DNA from: Fragilariopsis cylindrus CCMP1102
Taxonomy: Eukaryota > Bacillariophyta > Bacillariophyceae > Bacillariales > Bacillariaceae
DNA: 64,000 nt
Assembly (NCBI GenBank): GCA_900095095.1
Contig: FMBT01000464.1
Coordinates: 22,263 to 86,262, forward strand
Direction: 5' to 3'
The translations under genes were made by a program, and so were the position numbers. Positions 22,002 through 34,095 of the stretch are shown in pieces. The notes under the pieces were generated by a model, which saw nothing but the letters and a program-made list of their open reading frames with translations, was not told where the DNA came from and searched no databases. Numbering within the stretch: position 1 is the first letter of the stretch; every line of letters starts with the position of its first letter.

Positions 22002-22795
22002 AGATTCATTTTGTCAAAATTATTACCATTTAAATCTTTATTGATATCCGACACGAGAAGATACAGCAGTTGGATGATGTGGATTCTTTTTTTTACCTAG
22101 ACAAAAAGTCGTCAAGTGAACATCTCGTGCCTTTTTCCTTTTTTCCAAGACGACTTGGCGCCGTAACTAAACTATAATGTATATGAAACATACGAAATAT
22201 ACAGTTCTCGAATTATGGTAGCGTTCCAGATAGAAGGATCAGATACACTAATGGTATCTAGTGGTACGAAGAAAGGAATCTACGATTATTTTGCATATAA
22301 GCGTCACAATAAGTTTAGCATGTTATAATAGACAGATCATGAATTACATCCAATTGAAAGCTACATACAGAATGGGTACTGCATCGCAACTATGGTTAGC
22401 CACTAGCATGGATTTAGGGCGGTATTCTGATACAATTCATGTTCCATCAATTATTCCTCTTTGAAATCCAGTGATCGATTGTTTGATTATGAATATGCAA
22501 TACAATAGCCTACCAGTATCAGTGTTATACGAAGTCTGTGCTGGGGACTATATACGTATAGTAGTAATAACTTGAATAGTTAGTTGCTGCTTCTTTGCAT
22601 AGACAAGGAATCGATCATTTTTCAATTTCGTTTCTCTCTCGACGTTATGGTGTGTACACACGAATGTTCACTTTATATTACTGTATTATTATATCGCCCC
22701 ACCATAATCGGTTCACTGATTCGCCGCCAAGTCATTTGCTTCAAACTGTATTTGTAAACGTGTACTGCAGCATTATTTGTGAATGGCTAAGTCTG
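22002..22795. other. Convergent flank, gene-free
   Basis: About 790 bp holding short random frames only. No element was recognised. Confidence 0.45.
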
Positions 22796-24425
22796 CTACA
22801 GTAATCGTAGTAACTCGACCTGATCCTCATCATTTTCGTTATTTTCTTGACTCTCTTTTGACTTTAGTAATCTATCTACATCTATCAAAGCATTGAAGGT
22901 TCGAATCATACCACCAACTAGGGGAATTAGACTGAGCACAATCAATATAGATACTACCACAGCAGCACATGCATCAGCAATTTCAGAGGTAACTATATCT
23001 GTGAATTTAGCAAGCAAGGCTGCAAAGATAACAGCAAAACTCCGTAAAGTATCCGCAAATACGTGCTACAGTATTAGTAGAATAAATAGGTAGTAAAAAT
23101 GTAAGGAGAGGAAATATGTTGTGTTGTGTTGTGTGAAGGATTGACTCGTGAGGATTGATGTATCAATGTAAAGACGAAGATTTTCCCAACAAACAAGTCC
23201 TGAAAATATTTTCTGAAATACCTTTGGTAGTAAAATGTATTATAAGACTCACCGTATAAGCACTACACATATTTAGATTTGATGTGTCGTTGTCGTTGTC
23301 GTCATCGCCATTGTCATTGTCATTGTCATTATCTTCAGGTCTGGTGCCGAAGGATTTTACTTGGAATAATTCGTCGGTTTGATCATCGCATTCGTCATCG
23401 TCATCGTCGTTGCCGTCACCGATCTTGGTTAATTCAATTCCTTGTAAATGAAAATCCATATCATTTTCATCATCAATGTCGATGCTCTCGTCGTCACGAA
23501 AGCTACTGCTAATAGCTTTATTACCATTACCATTACCATTACCATTGCTATTATCATTACCATTACCATTATCATTGCCATTAGTATTAGTACACATATT
23601 AATATTAATTATATCAGTATTCGTTTTGTAACCCATTGCGTGTTTAGCGGAAGCAAAGCATCCAACATTAACAACATCTAATAATAAATTCAAAAAACTA
23701 AATATCATCATTATATTTATATTCGGATCAGCCTGTAACGACACATCTCGTGTACTATCTAAGATCAAGATATGAATTGATTCCTTTAATACGATTACAG
23801 TAACAACCAGTAACGCTGTAACCGATAAGAGTGGTGGAATCAATTCTAATTGATATGTGTATTTCCGATGTTTTAATACCATTATATTATTGATGTTTAG
23901 TGAAGAGGATGAGTACGGTTTCGTAGGACTACTAGACGATGATGGATCTGATTCTGACTCGAATTCTGATTCTGATTCGTACTGTTGTTTATTTCGTTTT
24001 TCTTGTTGTTGCTGTTGTTCCTGAAGTTGAATGGCATAAAATTCCTTCTGTCGTTCTGCACATAAATTGAAAAGATATGTCAATGCGTCAACCATCATTG
24101 CAATTGAATCACCAAACATAGCTTCAGATCCAGCAAATATTGATACAGTAAGTTGTACAATTGCAAATGTTTGAAATGAAACAAATGCGATACATAATAA
24201 TTTCTTATTCGACGGTGGTGAAGTTGTAATAGTTAATGGAAGCTCATAAATCTCGTTGCTGTTGTTGTTGTGGTCAATGTCGTTGTCGTTGTCGATGTCG
24301 TTGTTGTCACAGTCAATACGTTCATGGTGATCGTCATTTTGGCTGGACTTGTGACTGCTTGTTATATTATTATTTACATGATTATCATTATTATTATGTT
24401 GATAATCGATCCCATCTTGAATCAT
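22796..24425 (-). CDS. Cation diffusion facilitator (ZnT/SLC30-like) with altered first metal site
   Basis: Two exons, 23253-24425 and 22796-23065, joined over a 187-bp GT-AG intron, giving 480 aa. The long N-terminus is Asn/Asp/His-rich. TM1-TM2 run from LLCIAFVSF to FGDSIAMMVDALTYLFNLCAE. TM3-TM4 include LIPPLLSVTALLVV and MMIFSFLNLLLDVV. A cytosolic loop rich in Asn, Asp and Gly replaces the His-rich loop of many ZnTs. TM5 starts exactly at exon 2 with HVFADTLRSFAVI, the CDF HxxxD motif (His392, Asp396); TM6 follows. CDF proteins export Zn or other divalent cations by proton antiport as dimers. The canonical TM2 HxxxD aligns with TxxxN here (Thr116, Asn120), so metal choice may differ or be lost. 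The usual C-terminal cytosolic domain is very short. Confidence 0.8.
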
Positions 24426-25442
24426 TCTACTATATACTGCGGAGGGTTGCTGCTACTGTAAAATAATTCACAATTTCCTCCTACCTGCATTTCTTTCATA
24501 TCCCTTTAATTTTGAATCCTGGCCTTTTATGAAGTATCCGCTGTGAGTAGAAATATAAATGACGATGATGATGTTGACGATAGTTTGATTCTGTTTTTGC
24601 TTGATTTATGTAATAACATTAAAGCCTGCTTACTCAAAGTCGCTGTTGATATATACTTGTATGTCGATTGTTGTGACAATTGCGATGAAAGCTGGTACTA
24701 TATCTTTTATCTTTTCAAGTCTGTAATGTGGTCGGTGTGAACGATCGTCGATTTTATGACGGTTCAATTATCCATTTTTGTTAAATAAAGCACAGATGGA
24801 ACGGTTCGCCTTTTTTGTATACTCACACTATTTTTTTGCACAAGCAAGTGCGCCAAAATAATGACGTTTAGACATCATGATGCTCCCTCCGCAGATGATT
24901 ACGGTACAAAATCTGAGAATCTTGTCGTCCTTTTTAACGAATTGATCGAATAGAATCTTACTGTACCAAAACTACCATCTGCTAAAATAGAAGTAAAGTA
25001 AAGTAAACTTGAAAAGTCTTCAACATGATACTAATATGTAGGACCTACCTACTCTCGTGTGTAATATACGGCAAATACGGTATGATGTAATGAATGCCAT
25101 GATAGTAATACTAAAAAATGCGTCTTTCGTCTACTAGTACGTACATCTTGAATGAATCATGATGAAGATACTTTAGAATATGGAAAAAAAAGTTTAATAG
25201 TGTATTATTAATATACATGTTATATTAAAGAATACGAATGAATACAACCTATCGTTCAGTATTACTATTTGATAGATAAGATAAGATCTGAGATGCATGA
25301 TGTGATTCGAACTCGATTCACCGAAGCCATACCGGTAGAGAAAAACCAAGAATGAAATAAAGTGGACCAGTAGAAGAATGTCACTACCGATCCTCTCTCT
25401 CTTTCTTGTTATTTGGTACACGTAAATAAAGTTTCACAGGGT
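24426..25442. other. Gene-free stretch
   Basis: About 1 kb between CDF and a small hypothetical gene. Short open frames only; no RNA or repeat recognised. Confidence 0.45.
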
Positions 25443-25907
25443 TCAATTTCTGGTAGGACTGGTAGAGAAGATATTCAGAAACGAGGGCATCGTCCATGAC
25501 GACGAACCACCACTACTACTAGTAGTACTTGAGTCATCTGTGTTAGCACGATTCCTATCACTAATACCAATACATCCATCACGACAAAATTTTGTAGTAT
25601 ACGTCTGAACTTGTTTGGTTGTCATTGAACCTTCGTATAGATATTCTGCTTGAAATAAAGGATCCTTTGATCCAAATCCACTATTTCTTGGTAATTTCTC
25701 TATAACGAAATCACATTCATCGTCGTTATCTGAAAGTAGAAGTGATGTTTTGTTGTTGTTGTTTGATGATGTCGACGAAGTTGTACTTGTATCATCATCG
25801 CCATTGTTAATACAACAATTATTTATAGATGAAATCTCAAAATTCTTACTGGCCTCGTTGTTGTAATTATTCGCCTTATTTTGGGTTGTTGAAATAATTA
25901 TACTCAT
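25443..25907 (-). CDS. Small low-complexity hypothetical protein, 154 aa
   Basis: An intact frame with Asn/Ser/Thr-rich flanks and a central 60-residue block that looks constrained: DECDFVIEKLPRNSGFG, SKDPLFQAEYLYEG and KFCRDGCIGISDRN. No family recognised. It could be a genuine lineage-specific gene or an open stretch in biased sequence. Convergence of composition with neighbouring proteins (Asn and Ser runs) favours a gene modestly. Confidence 0.4.
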   Translation of the reverse strand: MSIIISTTQNKANNYNNEASKNFEISSINNCCINNGDDDTSTTSSTSSNNNNKTSLLLSDNDDECDFVIEKLPRNSGFGSKDPLFQAEYLYEGSMTTKQVQTYTTKFCRDGCIGISDRNRANTDDSSTTSSSGGSSSWTMPSFLNIFSTSPTRN

Positions 25908-27958
25908 CTTTGCGCTTGCTTATCTTTTCTTTGCTTTGGATACGTTGGATATAAGTAATTCGGATTCAATTGTATTCTGGATTCCAAATTCGATTGCTAC
26001 TGTGTATCTTTATAGAACGAGGGTCTTGACAACTTTATGTTAATTGTAATGTTTTGTGAGGTCGTATATGCAATGTGGGTGGATTGTAATCTGTTAGTGT
26101 GGTTGTGTACATCTCGTGTCCTTGCAATTCTGTGCAACCAAAACGGAATTTGGGGAGGATGTCTGTTCTTTTTTTTCTTTTCGTGTGGTGATACGTTCAG
26201 GATGAGAATATAAGATTCCAAATTCTATTCTGATCAAGCAAAAACAGACCTCTCAGAGAAATAGACCTCTTAACACGTCATGACGCTCTCATTTTTATTG
26301 CCACAGTTTTTACCTCTTGCGGTTATTGAATGAATCTTTTATACAGTATTCGTGATTGATTCATTCGATTCATTATTTTAGTATGATATTGTAATACGAA
26401 GTAATGGCACCGATCGATCAAATAAAGCAATAATGTAAAAAGAAAGGGATTTTCCACACAAAAACTAAATAATGCCCAAAATAATAGTAAATACTACAGT
26501 AGTAAAACTATACATCATTCAACTGTGTGCAACTCTATCAGTAAACAATATATATCAGAATTTGAAGATTCCATAATACCATCTACACTATTACTCTACC
26601 CAGAGTTGGTATATCATCATCCATAAGGTTGCAAACATAATGGAAAAATCATTTGGTATAAATTATTAATTATTATATCATGGTACATTGTAGCTTGTTC
26701 CGTGTTAAATAATTCACACACAGGAAGCATGGATAGATTAGATTTTTTGGTTTGTCTACTCGCATTTACATGGAGCAGGAGGTCAAACTGTCCCTCTACC
26801 TGTCCTTTCAAAACCTGTATCTGGTGGCGGGCGTGTGTACACAGTTGTGAGTGGCAACAATCTCTGGAAATCTCTGAGATGTTTACAGAAACGGAGATGG
26901 AAACCAGTACAGTGATATCATGACCGCCAATAGCATGACTAGAAAAGACCTTGACATTGGTAGACAACTTCGTACCCCTCAAGGGGTGGGAGTTGAAATG
27001 GCGGTGGAACTGTCACTCCAAGCCCTGCACCTGGTGGTGGTGGTGGTGACGGGCGTGTCCACACAGTTGTGACACCCTCTGGAAAATCTCAGAGATGTAT
27101 TACGGAGACAAAAACCAGTACAGTGTTATCAAGACCGCCAACAGCAACCTTGCGATTATTGAACCTTTTTATTTGTGATTCATCCGATTCATTCATTTTG
27201 ATTCGATTCATTCATTTTAGATAGTGATCATTAAATAATAAGAAGAAAATAGTTACTACAACAAGCTTGTTGCAACTCCAGAATATGGGAATCCACCTCC
27301 TTTTGAACCACGTTAAAGAATAGTTTGACCCTGCCTTAACAATCTATTCAATTCAAAAGATTATATATTATCTACTCCTTGTTGTGTATTCTTGAACATT
27401 AGAGAAAGAATTGACATTGCACTAGTAGATAGATTTACAAATTTCTAGCTAGTTGCATCTCATGTTCTGAAGATCATTTAATACAATGTAGTACAAAAGA
27501 AGATAGAATTAAAATAACTAGTAGTATTCTTAAAACAAATAAACATGCATTTATTTTATGTAACCGAAATATGTAGTGTACAACGCAATTCATGGAATTT
27601 ATCGATTGCTGCATATAGTATACAATGTGACTGATATTCTCACAAAAATAGATAGAATAGAATATAAAATTTGGTCTTCTTATGCAAAACGAATATAAAT
27701 GAAAAGCTGTGTGTCGATTGTGACGTGAGTGTGATGTGCTGTGCTGTGGTTGCTTGTAAAACGTGAATTATCCCTTCGTGTACTGTACTGTATTGTAACT
27801 GCTTTGTGACATATGTTCTTTGATTCGTCTTTGTCATCGACCTATTCAGTCTTTCTTGCGGGTTAAAGTACGATCCTTTCTTTTAATTATGATCCATGTG
27901 TAACGACGGAATCAGAATCAAATAATTTGAAAAATATATGTGGTAATTCGATCAATTT
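25908..27958. other. Gene-free 2-kb stretch with a decayed duplication
   Basis: Contains the diverged direct repeat listed separately and similar ATTCATTCGATTCATT-type flanks near 26340-26390 and 27170-27225. No intact gene. A 121-aa minus-strand frame at 26617-26982 overlaps one repeat copy and was not accepted. Confidence 0.5.
26765..27150. repeat. Diverged direct duplication, offset about 222 bp
   Basis: Two copies share GGCGGGCGTGT/ACACAGTTGTGA, CTCTGGAAA, TCTSAGAGATGT, ACCAGTACAGTG and GACCGCCAA in the same order. The second copy reads in one plus frame as GGTVTPSPAPGGGGG then GRVHTVVT and RCITETKTSTVLS. The first gives GGQTVPLPV, then GGGRVYTVVSG and RC before the frame breaks. Likely remnants of a duplicated coding segment. 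Confidence 0.55.
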
Positions 27959-29110
27959 CTAGGCAGCATGATACTGAGGAGTCTGCCCGTAAGGATCGTG
28001 ATGATAGGCCTGGGCGTAATCTTGTCCAGGGTGAATCTGTGTCGGATGAACACCACTATTCGGGTCGTAATAGGCAGCAGCAGCACCATGATCCTGGGGG
28101 GCAACATCCGCCGATGCCGCCTCCTGAGGTTGGGGTGGTATAGCTGCAGCTTGGTTGGCAGTATACTGTTGCATCTCGATTTGGAAACGTATTTTGTCTT
28201 GAGCCGCCATTTCTTCGTATTGCTTCTTTTGCGCAGGGGTCAATGCCCTCCAACGCTCTCCTAGAAGTTTTCCAAGCTCAACAAATTTAATTCCAGGAAA
28301 TTCTTGATTGACCTTAGGACGCATATAGTTTGTGAAGAAGACGTATGCACCAGACGCACGCTTAGGTGCAGCGGGATCTCTTGGTCCACGTTTACTCCGT
28401 TTCCGGGGACGATGTTCCTCGATTAAAACTCCACGAGCGTCATGTCCTGGTGGGGGTTGATAGGCAGCAATTTCAGCATCGTACCGAGCTTTGTCTTGAG
28501 ACGCTCTAGCTTCCCACGTTGCCTTTTCTTCGGGAGTTAAATTCTTGTACATGTGACTAGTGAACTTTGCTAGCTGACCAAAGGTCATACCAGGGTTTTC
28601 GCGTTTGAATTGCTCTCGCATCGCATTCTGGTAAAGTAAGTATGCGCTCATGTTGCGCTTTGGTGCATTCGGATCCTTTTCAGGCTTACCCTTTCTTCCC
28701 GAGGCTTTTGCGAGAGGAGAAACGATAGCATCACCCTTTGCGTCATATCCAGCAGGTGGAACATAATTTGCTAGTTCATGCAAATAACGTGCTTTGTCGG
28801 CCTCCGCTCTTTGTACCCACGCCTCCTTCTCTGTCGGAGGGAGTTCCGAGTACATAGCACTAGTATATTTTGCGAGTTGTCCGAAGGTCATTCCTGGATT
28901 GAGAGACTTGAACTCAGCACGCATGCAATTCTGGTGGGTTAATTGAAAAGTAAGGTAAAAGGAAAATTAAGTTAGTCGTTTACCATCAAATTAACACAAT
29001 ATGGTTGTCATCCTTTGCAGCAAAAGAATTGATCTTACCTGATAGAGCAAGTAAGCGCTCATGTTGCGCTTTGGAGCGCTCGGGTCTCTGCTGGCACTTC
29101 GTTTTGCCAT
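27959..29110 (-). CDS. Three-HMG-box chromatin protein
   Basis: Two exons, 29039-29110 and 27959-28930, separated by a 108-bp GT-AG intron, giving 347 aa. Three HMG boxes lie at about residues 9-80, 110-181 and 209-280. Each opens with a DPxAPKR motif (DPSAPKRN, DPNAPKRN, DPAAPKRA) and has the NPGMTFGQLAK or FPGIKFVELGK helix and a tryptophan in helix 2 or 3. Boxes 1 and 2 are much closer to each other than to box 3, indicating a recent internal duplication. The intron interrupts box 1 only (after AYLLYQ). The C-terminus is Ala/Gln/His/Tyr-rich without an acidic tail. HMGB-type, non-sequence-specific DNA bending in chromatin is expected. The first exon is 24 codons and was found by frame and splice match. 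Confidence 0.9.
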
Positions 29111-31193
29111 GGTGATTTAGTTATGGGGTTCTACATGGTAATGTGGTTGTTGGTAATCAAAATCAAATAGAATGTGGAAGTTTAGTTAAACGGCAGTATA
29201 TGATGTTGTGATTGGATGTGAGAAAGAAAGATCACCGCCTTTTGTTGCTTTGACTGCACAGTAACAGCTGCAACATTATCTTCAACAGCGCGGCGACTAT
29301 TAGATAGATAGTGTTGTTTCGATGTTTGCATTCAACGACCTCAGTGAATATCGAAAGGGCAAAGGATTACTTTCGTTTGGATTCATTCTCGACACAAGAT
29401 AATAGAAATTGAAGTCACACTTTCACTTACCGGATGGATCTCTTTCTTGTTACGTAGACAATAGGTTCAATTGAGTACTGTCGTAGACTGTAGTACAATT
29501 GTTGCTGTAAAGACATCTTTCAATTTCTGAAATTATTTTAACGTTAGGTTCACTACGGTAACTTACAAGTGCGTAGCATTTCAACACAAAATGCATACAA
29601 AAATCGTGAACATATTTATTTTTTGCAAAAGAAAAGGGGAATAATACCGGTAGATAGGAGACATTTGGGGGTACAATTTATGGAGGCAATGCATTATGAG
29701 CTAGAGACAGATTGAGGAATGCAACTGTTACTACTAGTAATACTGTACATACAAAAAATACTGAATAAGGACAGCAGCACAATTCACTCATACTAGTATG
29801 ATGACCCTTGACATATCATGAATCAGACACATTAACTTGCTCCAAAGCTTGAAACTCTAAAGCATGATTTTGATGATGATAGCTACAGTAGGTAAATTTT
29901 ACTATACAATAATAGGTCTCCATTAATTATTTTGAGAACGAAAAAGGTGTCAGAACAAAGCACACCTAAGATTCATCTCATCTACCCTTCTTTTTTATAT
30001 ACATGACATATTATATGGAGGTTGGTTGTATATTGTATATGCTACATATCTACCTAACTAATGAAGTGTGGGATTTAAAATGAACTGTCGTTATTAGTGA
30101 TAGTTCCACTCAATAGCCATCTGGACGGACAGCACCTTACTTTGATTTGATTGATTTGTTTAACCCACTAGAATTCATAATGATGCTGAAAGGAAGGCCT
30201 TGTTTGCCGTGTTTATTTGCTCACACTAATTGACAACATTGCACTACTGTATATGAGAAAATTCTGAAAATCAATGTCACAATGTTTTGTTATACATATC
30301 ATCATTTTGTGCGCTATGCTAGCTTGTGCCCTGAAACAATGTGCATATATGCAATACTACACAGTACAATGAATGCAGAGTCTGTGGTGCTTGCATGTAG
30401 TCACCCTATTCTTCAAGGCACAAACTGGTGCTGGTGATATGATGTGATGCACAAACAGAGAGATAGAAGATTATTGCACCGAAACCAGACAGACCTATAT
30501 TATGCATGCACGTCCAATAAAGCAAACATTCTTTCTATGACCTACTTGACATGACTGTACATTGTTTACATAGAGTAAGTTGTCTACCTATCTGCTTGCT
30601 AACCATATCACAGCTACTTACACTTATCATAATGTACAAATAATAAATGCACGATACAATGATGAACAGAATTTTTGTTTGTGAACATCTGCCATACAAC
30701 AACTACTTGTACGGTACTGTATGTCCAATTAAAAGATCGACATCATCGCTTCGCGTGTAAGAAAAGAACAGAACTTTGGCCGTATTCAAACTTCACGATT
30801 GAACTTGTAACGCGACATAATGCCATTCAAGTCTATTACGTCGCAAATATATAACGAAGTTGCTACAATTAATGGGAAAAATGCCGAAAGATTGCTGAAT
30901 ACGATAACGGATATATTATGCTACTTGTATTTGTAGGAGGTGACAAGCGCAAGCGATAAACAAATTTCCAATGTAGTGCCATTACCACTTATCACCGCGA
31001 CACTTCTCAAATGCGAACTCAACAAAAGTAGCAACTAAGAATAGAAATAGTACAATACAATCGAAGGAAGACACACTGCTTTTATCTTGCTGAACGCATT
31101 TTCTACAACAAGTAAAAAAACCCAATCGTTTACCATACCGAAGACGAAGCCTTCTATCTCAAGGATTTTCCATCACAATCATCAAATGCGCCA
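29111..31193. other. Gene-free 2-kb divergent spacer
   Basis: Separates the HMG gene (-) and the HSF gene (+). Searched on both strands: no frame of note, no tRNA or rRNA, no clear repeat. Probably 5' leaders and promoters. Confidence 0.45.
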
Positions 31194-32783
31194 ATGCTAC
31201 TAGTAGAAGAATCGAATCATACAATTACCATGATGACGGAAAAGGAAGAACAAGAACAACGACTAAATGCGACTACAACTGCGTTAATCAAGCCGACCAT
31301 TATCACTAGTAGCACAGTTGGTGATGGTGGGAGTGGTGACTACGATGGTGACGATGGTGATGTTGAGCAGCAGGTGAATAATCCAATCATTGATACTACT
31401 ATTAATAATAGTAAAGAATTGCGTCAACCGTTCCCAATGAAAGTATATGAAATGTTAGAGGATGCAGATCGTCCCGAAAAGAATTTTTCACATATTGTAT
31501 CATGGAATCCAATTGGAAATGGTTTTAAAGTACACAACAAAGATTGTTTTACAAAGGAAATCGTTCCACATTACTTCAATCTAACTAAGTACAAGTCATT
31601 CCAAAGACAGGTAAGCAGTTATATTAATTAATGCACCTTCTATTGATAAAAGAAAACATATATTAATTTTGTTAATTGTCATTATTGGAGTTATAATTGT
31701 AATAGCCTCTCAATATTAATCTTATCCTGACACGTTCTTTTACATAATATTTCTTCCCATTTGTTTGTATATTTTCCAATTTAAATCGAAATATAAAACT
31801 AACTAATACGAAAACTGTAATGATAATAATAATAATAATAAAAGCTGTCACTATACGGCTTCCAACGAATTACTGTTGGTCCAGATAAGGGATTACGATT
31901 TCATGATAAATTACGTCGTTCTCAACTAGAACTTGTTAAACAAATGAAACCTGTCGGATACAAACCACGTAATACGGGTAAAGGGGGGGAAATTACAAGT
32001 ACTACTAAAGTTACAACAACATGTGCAACTCCTACAGTTGTAAAGACAACGACGACTGGTACTAGTACTAGTACTAGTATTGATTTAGTACCAGATCCAA
32101 CAAATACTACAAGTACCACTACGATGATGACGGCGACTACTCCTATTGTAAAACTAACAGAATATCCGCCGAAATCATCCGTAGCCCTGTCAGTAATATC
32201 CTCACATGAAGCAATCGATGCTCCTGCCGTTACGATGACTGTTATCGATCACCCAAACATAGTCCTTATGTCATCTGGTAGTAGAAGTATCCCACCTGTA
32301 GTTTCGTCAAGCTCACTGATTAAACAACATCAAGATGCAATCATTATCGAAGAAAAACATCGACATCAATTGGAAAATAATAATAATAATAACAAGCATC
32401 GTTTCCATACAATATCACCCGAGGCGACATTCTCGATACACACAGCAAGTAGCAATGGAGAATGTTCTGACAATGATAATACTATACGTGGTGGAGAGGG
32501 GAAAGGTAATTCATCCAATAGCAACAATTCGAACAATTCGAACAAACAAGATGATGAATACTACCAAAGGGATCAAGGAATACAACAGCAGCAACAACAA
32601 CAAATAGGTCATTTTGAAGGTATGCTTTTTCATATAATGTGTCCTACTCGAGAACTGGGAGTTAATGTAAAATTGAAATTACTGGAGGAATTTCATCCAT
32701 CATCAAGTCTTTTGAAACTTGCTTCGAAATTTACTACTACAAATACAACCAATGATAGATCTACAACAAACAACTCTCCTTAG
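31194..32783 (+). CDS. Heat-shock-factor-type transcription factor
   Basis: Two exons, 31194-31610 and 31845-32783, with a 234-bp GT-AG intron, giving 451 aa. The HSF DNA-binding domain spans about residues 78-178: FPMKVYEMLEDAD, FSHIVSWNPIGNGFKVHN, FTKEIVPHYFNLTKYKSFQRQ, then across the intron LSLYGFQRITVGP and RFHDKLRRS. The intron falls at the usual HSF position, just before the final wing. Binding to nGAAn-type elements is the family role. Diatom genomes carry many HSFs, so heat response itself is not implied. The C-terminal region is Thr/Ser/Asn/Gln-rich; no clear hydrophobic heptad oligomerisation domain was seen. The frame ends with TAG at 32781-32783 and immediately reopens in phase. 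Confidence 0.88.
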
Positions 32784-33080
32784 ATGATATCTTCAACAAC
32801 GTCAGTTCAGAAAGAACAACAAGTGGTACCGATACAAACAACATCTAGCAACGATGGAGATTCAATAATGACGGATGTTACTACAACATCATCTTCTTCT
32901 TCGGACGTTACGACAATTGTTCCAGGAAAGAAACAAAAACACCTACTACTACGAGTACGAGTACTACCACATCATTATCATTGTTATCGTCGTCACTGTC
33001 GCCGTCTCAGAAGAATCAAACAACGTATTACCAATAGACCACACACATTGTATGGACGCATTAGATTTTCTTGCCATTAA
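32784..33080 (+). other. In-frame open extension directly after the HSF stop
   Basis: The codon right after the HSF TAG is ATG, and the same frame stays open for 98 codons. Its first ~50 residues (SSTTSVQKEQQVV, DVTTTSSSSSDVTTIV) share the Ser/Thr/Gln composition of the HSF tail; the later part turns Arg/His-rich and is less protein-like. It could be a former C-terminus cut by a stop, readthrough sequence, or 3' UTR. Confidence 0.4.
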
Positions 33081-34095
33081 TATCAATACGAGAGTATGAA
33101 TGAATGAAGATGATGATAGTAATAGACGATAAGATTGATTGTATATAATCATACTTGTGCTCTTACTTCGACCACCACCAATGCACAAACAAACACACAC
33201 CACACACACACATACAGGATGGTTGCAATGACGAGAATATAATCGTATTACAAAAGATAAATAGCGCACACATAATACGAAGATGACAACACAATATCCC
33301 ATATATATATTATATCTATGGGATATTGTGTAATAATTATTTGTATTTTGTCGTAACGATTTACGAAACAATGTTTGTAGAATAAATTACACATTATGAC
33401 TAGCTTATATATAGATAAATATACTGCCTCTTTATGAATAGCTTTTCAATAATTATATATTGATGCAGAGTATGTATGTACTGTTATGTCTCCCATCCAC
33501 TCAATACATGGTGATGATTGATGATAATCCCCAAGAGGTTACTGTACCCCTACATCCCTCATTGAAGAAAACATCCTAAAAGATGTAGGGATAACACATA
33601 TACTTGTTCAATATTGTTGATGTGTCTGTATAATTATGGCAATGGTGAAGGAGGTATATTACAGTATGAACCTGTTGACTCATCAGATCCACTGCTCAGT
33701 AGCAAGCATTTTTATGAACTGATGTCTAGTGGATGCATTTAACACTGTACGTGCAACATACAAAGATGGATCTTATCCACCAAATTTTGTGTATTCCAGT
33801 CAGTGTTCAGTGTTGTACAATAATTGCATATATTCATAGATACTACTATAATTTCTGTACTACCGTACGGTACAGTATGGATGGGGCGCGTAAAATGTAC
33901 TCTGATTCACGACTGGAACCCGAAGAAAGAAGAATCAAAATCTTATTAGAGAATCGACGAAAATAATCACGAATAAATGACCTCCTCAACAAAATTTGTG
34001 GAAGAGAGAAAACTTCTTCATACACTTTAGTTTCACTGTGTCTATGCCTGAACTCGTACCAGAAACATAACATAAAATAGGTAGGCAAGAACATA
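33081..34095. other. Gene-free stretch
   Basis: About 1 kb between the HSF gene and the repeat protein. Contains the palindrome listed separately and a smaller inverted pair CCCTACATC / GATGTAGGG near 33548-33588. No gene recognised. Confidence 0.45.
33289..33331. repeat. Perfect 13-bp inverted repeat around an AT core
   Basis: Arms ACACAATATCCCA (33289-33301) and TGGGATATTGTGT (33319-33331) are exact reverse complements; the 17-nt AT core is itself near-palindromic. It would form a strong hairpin or cruciform, possibly in the HSF 3' region. Confidence 0.8.

Noticed and set aside
23507-23600. ATTACC-type tandem repeat as a satellite
   Set aside because: It is coding, giving the Asn/Gly/Asp-rich loop of the CDF transporter.
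26617-26982. 121-codon minus-strand frame
   Set aside because: Lies over one copy of the decayed duplication and is not kept in the second copy.
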